From contig CM047807.1 of the NCBI GenBank assembly GCA_026214975.1, positions 70,411,824 to 70,475,823 on the forward strand: DNA of 64,000 nucleotides, given 5' to 3'. The position numbers and the translations under genes are program-made. Of the stretch, positions 58,660-64,000 are shown piece by piece (positions within the stretch are counted from its first letter, which is position 1; each line of letters begins with the position of its first letter). The notes beneath the pieces are model-generated. The model had not been told where the DNA came from and made no database searches. It saw only the letters and a list, made by a program, of their open reading frames with translations. The stretch is from Gentiana macrophylla. Its lineage: Eukaryota; Streptophyta; Magnoliopsida; Gentianales; Gentianaceae.

Positions 58660-60470
58660 TGATGACGGTCAAATTATACCCGTAAATGTCATCAACATTA
58701 TCCTTAAATCGAGATTAATAATGTATATTTCATATTAAATCACTCGTTTATATTTATTATTTAATGTTAAGTGATTATTAATATGATATTTGGTATTTAG
58801 CCGTTTTCATTATTAAAAGCCGATTTATTGTGCGATAAATCTTCGATTTTGTAGATCACGACAAATCGAGAGGATTAATGTCATTCAATCAATGGATCTC
58901 AAGATAATAAGGAAGAAAATCGGAGCATTAATCAAGAGATAAATTAGAAAAATCAGATCAACACGCAAGCGTGGAGTGGGAGCAAAGCGGGCGAAGAAAA
59001 CGTGGAGAACTTGGAAAATCCGAGGTTCGGTCGGCCGAGCCTCATGCTTGGTCGACCGAGTGCTTCCTTCGGTTGACCGAGCCTCGGTCGGGAGGTTTCG
59101 ACTTTAATCGTGTTTATCCTCTAGATCCTTCCTAAGTCGGCCGAAACTCCTATATAAGCAAGCAAACTACGAGAATTGTAATATACACCTTTCATACTTT
59201 AGAATATAATTCTACTTTGATATTTTAATGCAATGTAGCATAAGTAGATTGAAGGTTTCAACAATTTAAAGGTCATGAGTTATGTAAGCCTTTATTTTTT
59301 GTTTCTTTTCTTTTAAGTAATTAATCCCTCCCAATTATGCTTTATTGTTTGAGTTAGTTAATTCATAGCTAGATGATGTAGATCTAGGCTATGACGTTAG
59401 GGATGTGGCGACTCGCTTGTCTATGGGGATCCCATAACCTACGTCATCTACTTAGTTTCTATCCATGAATCTGCATTGTTTAATTAATGCGTATCTAAGT
59501 TAGTTTATATGAATATCGTGCAATTCATTGTTTAATCATTGTGTATGATGAAAGCATTTGAGAGATACGTTCGGGGATGTAATCTGGGGACGAAATTGAT
59601 TCGGGTGACCGAATGAGTTCACTCGGTCGACCGAGCCCACCTATTCGGTCGACCGAGCCCTGTTTTCATCCGTTAAATAGCCACGTCTTTATGGTTAGGT
59701 TAACTTAATAGAATTTATTATCTCAGTAGGTATGGCTATGGCTACGTTACTCGCTTAGTTTAATTAAAACGTGTAAGAAGGAAATACCGATATAAAACTC
59801 TTAGGTAGGCTCAAGAATTGATCTTGGACGTTTGGCGTTATATCTAGGTAGGTTTATATTTGGGAATTGCATGCACCTGCTTATACGTACGTCGTAGATT
59901 AGCATGAGACTATAACTTGGTAATTGCTAGTTGGACGAGAGCTTGAGTAATCGTTTAGGAAGTACGCCTAACCATAGGAATGTTGCCTAGACGAGGTGTA
60001 CGGTCAATATCGGCATCCTTAGAGTCGTAAGCGTGTGAGTTATATGAGATGGAGGCACCAAAAGGCGATGTCACGTAACAATATCACAGTGATTTAGTGA
60101 CTTACGGTGCTAAGTCAAGTTAAAGAGGATGACTCCGTAGCCAATCTAAGATAGATACAAGCGGATTGTGATTAATAAGTTCGAGTTTATTATATAAATT
60201 ATCTAGGTCCAAGCGATAAAGACTATAATTGGGGAGGTTAATTACGTTGTGTCGAGTCGTGTCTTTACCTTTTACGTCTTATGTTGGTCGTAGACCGCCT
60301 CTATGTCCTTGACATGTTTAATTAATTGTTTGTATATAAGATGATCCACAATTGGTTCCTGTGGGATCGACCTTGATTCACTATAGCTATACTCACGATG
60401 GGCCTAGTCCTCTTGCTAGTATTGGTTTATGGTGGTCAAGTATATTATAACCTGATTGACCACGTCATCA
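58660..60470 (+). mobile_element. 5' LTR of a plus-strand Athila-type element
   Basis: 1811 bp with inverted ends TGATGACG...CGTCATCA, followed six bases later by a tRNA-Asp primer site. A TATATAAG box at 59151 predicts transcript start near 59180. It contains seven or more copies of TCGGTCGACCGA or variants (59027, 59048, 59069, 59600, 59622, 59645 and others). Left flank ATCAT (58655-58659) is the likely target duplication; its partner is outside the window. Confidence 0.9.
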
Positions 60471-60476
60471 AGTTTT

Positions 60477-60494
60477 TGGCGCCGTTGCCGGGAA
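60477..60494 (+). promoter_or_regulatory. Primer binding site, tRNA-Asp type
   Basis: TGGCGCCGTTGCCGGGAA is complementary to the tRNA-Asp 3' end at 17 of 18 positions, with the first 16 contiguous. Confidence 0.9.
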
Positions 60495-61442
60495 CCAACG
60501 GTCAATTTTATATATAAATAATTTTCTTATTCATGTCGAGTTTTACGTTTTTAGTGTCGTTTTTACGTTTTGAGTCCCTCACGTTTATGCTCTTCAATGC
60601 GAAAATTCCGATTCTTAAAAAAATAAAAATAAAAATAAAATAAAATAAAATAAAAAATATTTATTCGGTCGACCGAGAGACCTCATTCGGTCGACCGAGA
60701 ATTTAGAACTTTTGTTTTGTTTTGTTTTGTTTTGTTTTGTTCTTGTTCTATTCTGTTTACACGGTTTCTGATTTGTGTTTTCGAGTCTGGAATTTCGCGC
60801 GTCTGTTTATCCCCGTATGTTTAATCCGTAGGTCTGATAGCAGCATGGGAAACCATGTTAAAATCAGTCACGGTCCTGTCTATTTTGTTTTTCTTACGTT
60901 TGCGAAACCAGGAAACAATAATCCAAGTCGATAATTTTTCAGTGGCGCCGAGAAAATAACCCGACAACACATGGAATTACTACTCTATGATGGGAAAAGC
61001 GATGGAAGCAATACCTTTAAAGCACCAAGATGTCTCCGGAAAAATTTTAAAGGCTTAAATTCCTCATGGTACAATGTTGAAGGCAAGGTACTACCTTTTT
61101 TTTTGCTTATGTTTTACTACCTTTTGGTTTTTGAGCTTAAGTTAGCCTATACATGAACCTTAGTATGAATCTTAGCCCGGAGTTGGTTTGTAAGAATAAT
61201 TTTAATTAGTGTCAATGGTTTTGCCCCATATCTGTCTCATCTATAGGGTGTAAGGAAACATGTAGTCGTTGAGAGGAAGCAGTGAATAAAGAGTTCCTCG
61301 TAGTTACTGTTAAAATCTCTTTGTCTATGCATGAGAGTACTACCTGCTTGGCCATGGGAGCAACAAATTGTGTAGTTTAAGCATTCAAAATCTAAAGAAG
61401 ACGTTGAGTTTTGAGAGAACACCATCTTTTTCTTTCGTTGAT
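60495..61442 (+). mobile_element. Athila-type element leader with microsatellites
   Basis: Contains an AAAAT-type microsatellite (60619-60658) and a TTTTG microsatellite (60715-60740) on either side of two TCGGTCGACCGAG palindromes (60664, 60686). A short frame at 60971-61087 ends near a splice-donor-like AAGGTACTA and resembles no known gag. No conserved gypsy gag is found. Confidence 0.6.
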
Positions 61443-61930
61443 GTTTATGGTGATGGCTTCTCGGTGAACCCACCTTAAACAGAAACGAGATTACGCTTTG
61501 GGTGACAATTTAGAAATCGAAGAATCTTTGTACATAGGTTCGGAAATGGTTTAACCATGGCTGGGCGAGTTTAACCGAGCTTCGGCACAATCGACTCCCC
61601 TCCACGTGTGATGTACGTTACAGCAGTTCGACAAGACTTAGCATAGCCGATAAGCCTTCGGGCTAAACGGGGCTTATCTTGACGGATTGGCCTGAACTGT
61701 CACATATGTTCCAACGAATAAGACGGCATAGGCTTGCCTACACAACCGAGCTTGTTCGGAGTACTTAGATTCATTGTTTCTTATTGTCAAGGCCAAAACC
61801 GTAATTTTAACCAAGTTTCTCAGAATTCACTAATTCCTAAAACGAGAGCCGAGCTAAGAGCTTTGTATAAATGGAATGGATAAATGTCGTTTCCTAGGTC
61901 TCACAACCAAGGAAGGGTATTAATCCATAA
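61443..61930 (+). repeat. Diverged copy of the copia leader module
   Basis: Aligns with 8960-9380 (and about 910-1290, 28640-29040, 36030-36450). Shared landmarks in the same order: TTCTCGGTGAA, ACGAGATTACG, GGTTTAACCA.GG.TGGG, CAATCGACT, CCTCCACGTGTG, CACATATGTTC.AACGAATA. Flanking sequence does not continue to match copia, so an isolated leader-derived segment sits inside an Athila-type element. Confidence 0.75.
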
Positions 61931-63510
61931 AAGCGACAAGCCACCTCTAATAGTGCTTTCGGAGGGTCAAAGTCAGCGATCCAAGAATGATAACTGACAA
62001 GGATACTTTTGGAAAGTCGAGCTGAGGACTTTAAACTCAGAACTACTTCTTTAAATCCCTTAGGATTTCTTTTTAGGATTTTAGGTTTTTCTTTCTTTGA
62101 GTCAAATAAGAGTAACGTGAAATATGTTGAGGTTTTTTATTTTGCCGTGTTCCGATGGCCATTGGGCTAAGGATGTGCAAAACTTTTTTACTCAATATAG
62201 GCCACGTGAATTAGAGTTCCGTAGGAGAGTCGAAAAATTGCTAAAGAAAAGGAAATTTAGCAAACAATCTTAAGATGGAAGCATTAAGAGAGCTTGAGAA
62301 TTACTGAAAATGTAACAGAGGATGATTGGTGCGAACAAGAACAATCTTGGTCAAATTCTAAAACTTTTTAGGTGATCCAAGTGAAAATCCAAAGTGATGT
62401 GCAATTCATTCTGCAATTATCCTTATCTTTCCCTTTACACTTTTTCACCTTCAAACTTTTCGATCCTCTCACCAATCTGCCCCAACAGTTCACATTTCTA
62501 ACCATTCTTTCATCGCCTCTCTTTCTTTCCATCCGTTTCACTCTCCCACCCAATCCCATTCCCTTAAACAATTTTAAACCCACCCAAAATACAATTTCTT
62601 ACCCACCCTTTATCTTTTCTTCCCATCCTTCTGTGTATCTTTTTCTAAACCAATCATACTCTCAACCTCCATTTTGTTTACAAAATACCTTTGTGTTGCG
62701 GAATTTGAAATATTGCTCAGCTTTAAGGATTATCTTTTATCATTTTGATTTTCATGATCCTAGTTGGGGTAAGTGTAGCTCTGACCCTAGCTAGATTTTA
62801 AAGGTTTTTGGTTCGATCAAAGTACAACTTATCTTTCTCCCGGAAGTTTTAAATTTCACATTTTTCCGTCTATTCGGTATTTCTAGATGATAAGTTTTGT
62901 TACGAACTATCACACCGATCGACCTTGTTGATGACGGTTATGACTTTTACGTGATACATTGGGTTATTAGTAATTTTGAGGAGTAGCTACATCTCCCTAA
63001 GTTGTTGATATCCAATGCAAGCGGGAAGTTTCTACGTTAAGTGTTTAATTTTATCTTTAGCCAATAGGCCGCATTCAATCTGTTATACCTTACCAAGTTT
63101 CTCTTTTCCTAGATTGAATACCTTTTCGATCGAGTCACCCTCGTGTTTTCCCACTTGGGGTAATGCTTTTGATCTTTGTCTTCTCCCCGGTTTTAAGAAT
63201 ATCTAGGCGGTGGCGGTTGTAGATGAAGACCACCATCTTTAGTTGCTTGTTTATTTTCTTTCTATTTAGTATTTTCTTGTCTTTGGTTGTATAAAATAAA
63301 GTGGCTTAAAATGTTTTTCGGTATTCATACCTCATTCACGCCACATTATTTTAGAACTTCCATAGACATGGTGTTATTAACGGTTTAGTGGAGTGTGTTT
63401 GCTTATCCGAGGTTTTCACTTGCTTCTCCACTACGTCTTGACATTTACTCCGATATTGTTCCTTTACTTGAGAGCCGTTTCCAGAGCTAAGTCTTTTTCT
63501 TAACTTCTCA
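61931..63510. other. Internal region without recognisable genes
   Basis: No gypsy gag, protease, RT or integrase motif can be read in any frame. It includes a strand-biased pyrimidine-rich block (62400-62670) covered by a 140-codon plus frame of low complexity (rich in F, L, P, S), which I do not accept as a gene. The element is therefore non-autonomous, or its internal region has been replaced. Confidence 0.55.
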
Positions 63511-63560
63511 TTTATTTTTGTCATTGAGGACAATGCCATGTTTAAGTGGGGGGTAGGAGA
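63511..63560 (+). promoter_or_regulatory. Athila/Tat end-of-pol landmark and purine tract
   Basis: GTCATTGAGGACAATGCC followed by TTTAAGTGGGGGGTAGGAG. This pair (attgaggacaatg then taagtgtgggggg) marks the 3' part of many Athila/Tat elements and includes a polypurine tract. It lies only 3.0 kb from the primer site, too close for a full gag-pol. Confidence 0.75.
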
Positions 63561-64000
63561 CTTAGCTATGTTATGATTGAAATTTGAATGAAACGGTAGA
63601 AAAATTGAAAAATTGAAAATTTGAATAAATACCATATTATTTATCTCGTACCCTTAGAATTGTGAGTTCCTAGCTAAGAATTGATAGGAAAGGAACCAAG
63701 TTTCATGAGTACGTGATCATTTTATACTTATGTTAGGTAAATTTAAGGATATTCATGCTCGTTTTTGCAAGTAGTATTTATTATTCAATTACTCAACCTG
63801 TGAATCGAGTATACCGCGCAAATCATAATAACTGAAGAAAGTATGTGTACATCGTATAGATGATTGGTTATGTAAACTTAGTGTCGATACTTATTGGCTG
63901 ATGTATTCTTATCTTCTTGCCAACAAAAGCAGAGTAATAAGCTTGAGACGTACCTGTGTTTTAGCAAAATGATAGACACTGGGCTTGTAGTAACATTACC
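63561..64000. other. 3' non-coding region of the Athila-type element
   Basis: AT-rich, no coding pattern. The 3' LTR (which should start TGATGACG) has not appeared by the end of the window. Confidence 0.5.

Noticed and set aside
62372..62794. 140-codon frame rich in F, L, P and S
   Set aside because: Caused by a pyrimidine-rich tract; low complexity, no domain, no conserved start context.
63351..63635. 94-codon minus-strand frame
   Set aside because: Antisense to the 3' part of the Athila-type element, overlapping its polypurine landmark; no motif.

Overview
This is a repeat-filled stretch of plant nuclear DNA, most likely from a eudicot. I see no intact host gene in 64 kb. The plant signs are a Ty1/copia family primed by initiator tRNA-Met, Athila/Tat-like Ty3/gypsy elements primed by tRNA-Asp, a fragment resembling the plant-specific PF04195 transposon protein, long AT-rich LTRs and nested insertions. 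The species cannot be named from the sequence.

Layout. Positions 1-20362 (copy A) and about 27742-47476 (copy B) are the same 20-kb locus given twice. Copy A stops at a 100-N assembly gap (20363-20462). Both copies carry the same layers: (i) an old minus-strand Athila/Tat-like gypsy element (43611-53942 in copy B: 5' LTR, tRNA-Asp primer site, broken gag, broken protease); (ii) a copia element of the 'outer' subfamily whose 3' LTR abuts the post-protease region of that gypsy element; (iii) an 'inner' copia element inside the outer element's 3' LTR, flanked by GTTAG; (iv) a 6.0-kb non-coding gypsy-type element inside the protease gene, flanked by TTGTG. Between the gap and copy B lie gag-protease remains of a second gypsy element (20770-22556), the 3' end of another copia copy (22557-24058), and an LTR shared with the outer copia element and split by a reverse-strand solo LTR (24845-26652).

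Right of copy B (53943-64000) are a 74-bp minisatellite, a frameshifted minus-strand PF04195-like gene, a possible CACTA-transposon end, a 176-codon plus-strand reading frame cut by a gypsy LTR, and, cutting that LTR in turn, a plus-strand Athila-type element (58660 to past the window end) with no recognisable pol.

How the parts work together. The copia copies have LTRs, primer site and polypurine tract, but all five have the same ruined pol: reverse transcriptase and RNase H can still be read in pieces, and the catalytic YVDD is F-(M/T)-N-D in each. The two gypsy-type elements with LTR and primer site but no pol are also non-autonomous. The locus therefore records elements that must have been copied by enzymes made elsewhere. 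Differences between copies cluster at CAG/CTG trinucleotides and look like systematic base-calling error, so fine detail, including some frameshifts, should be read with caution.
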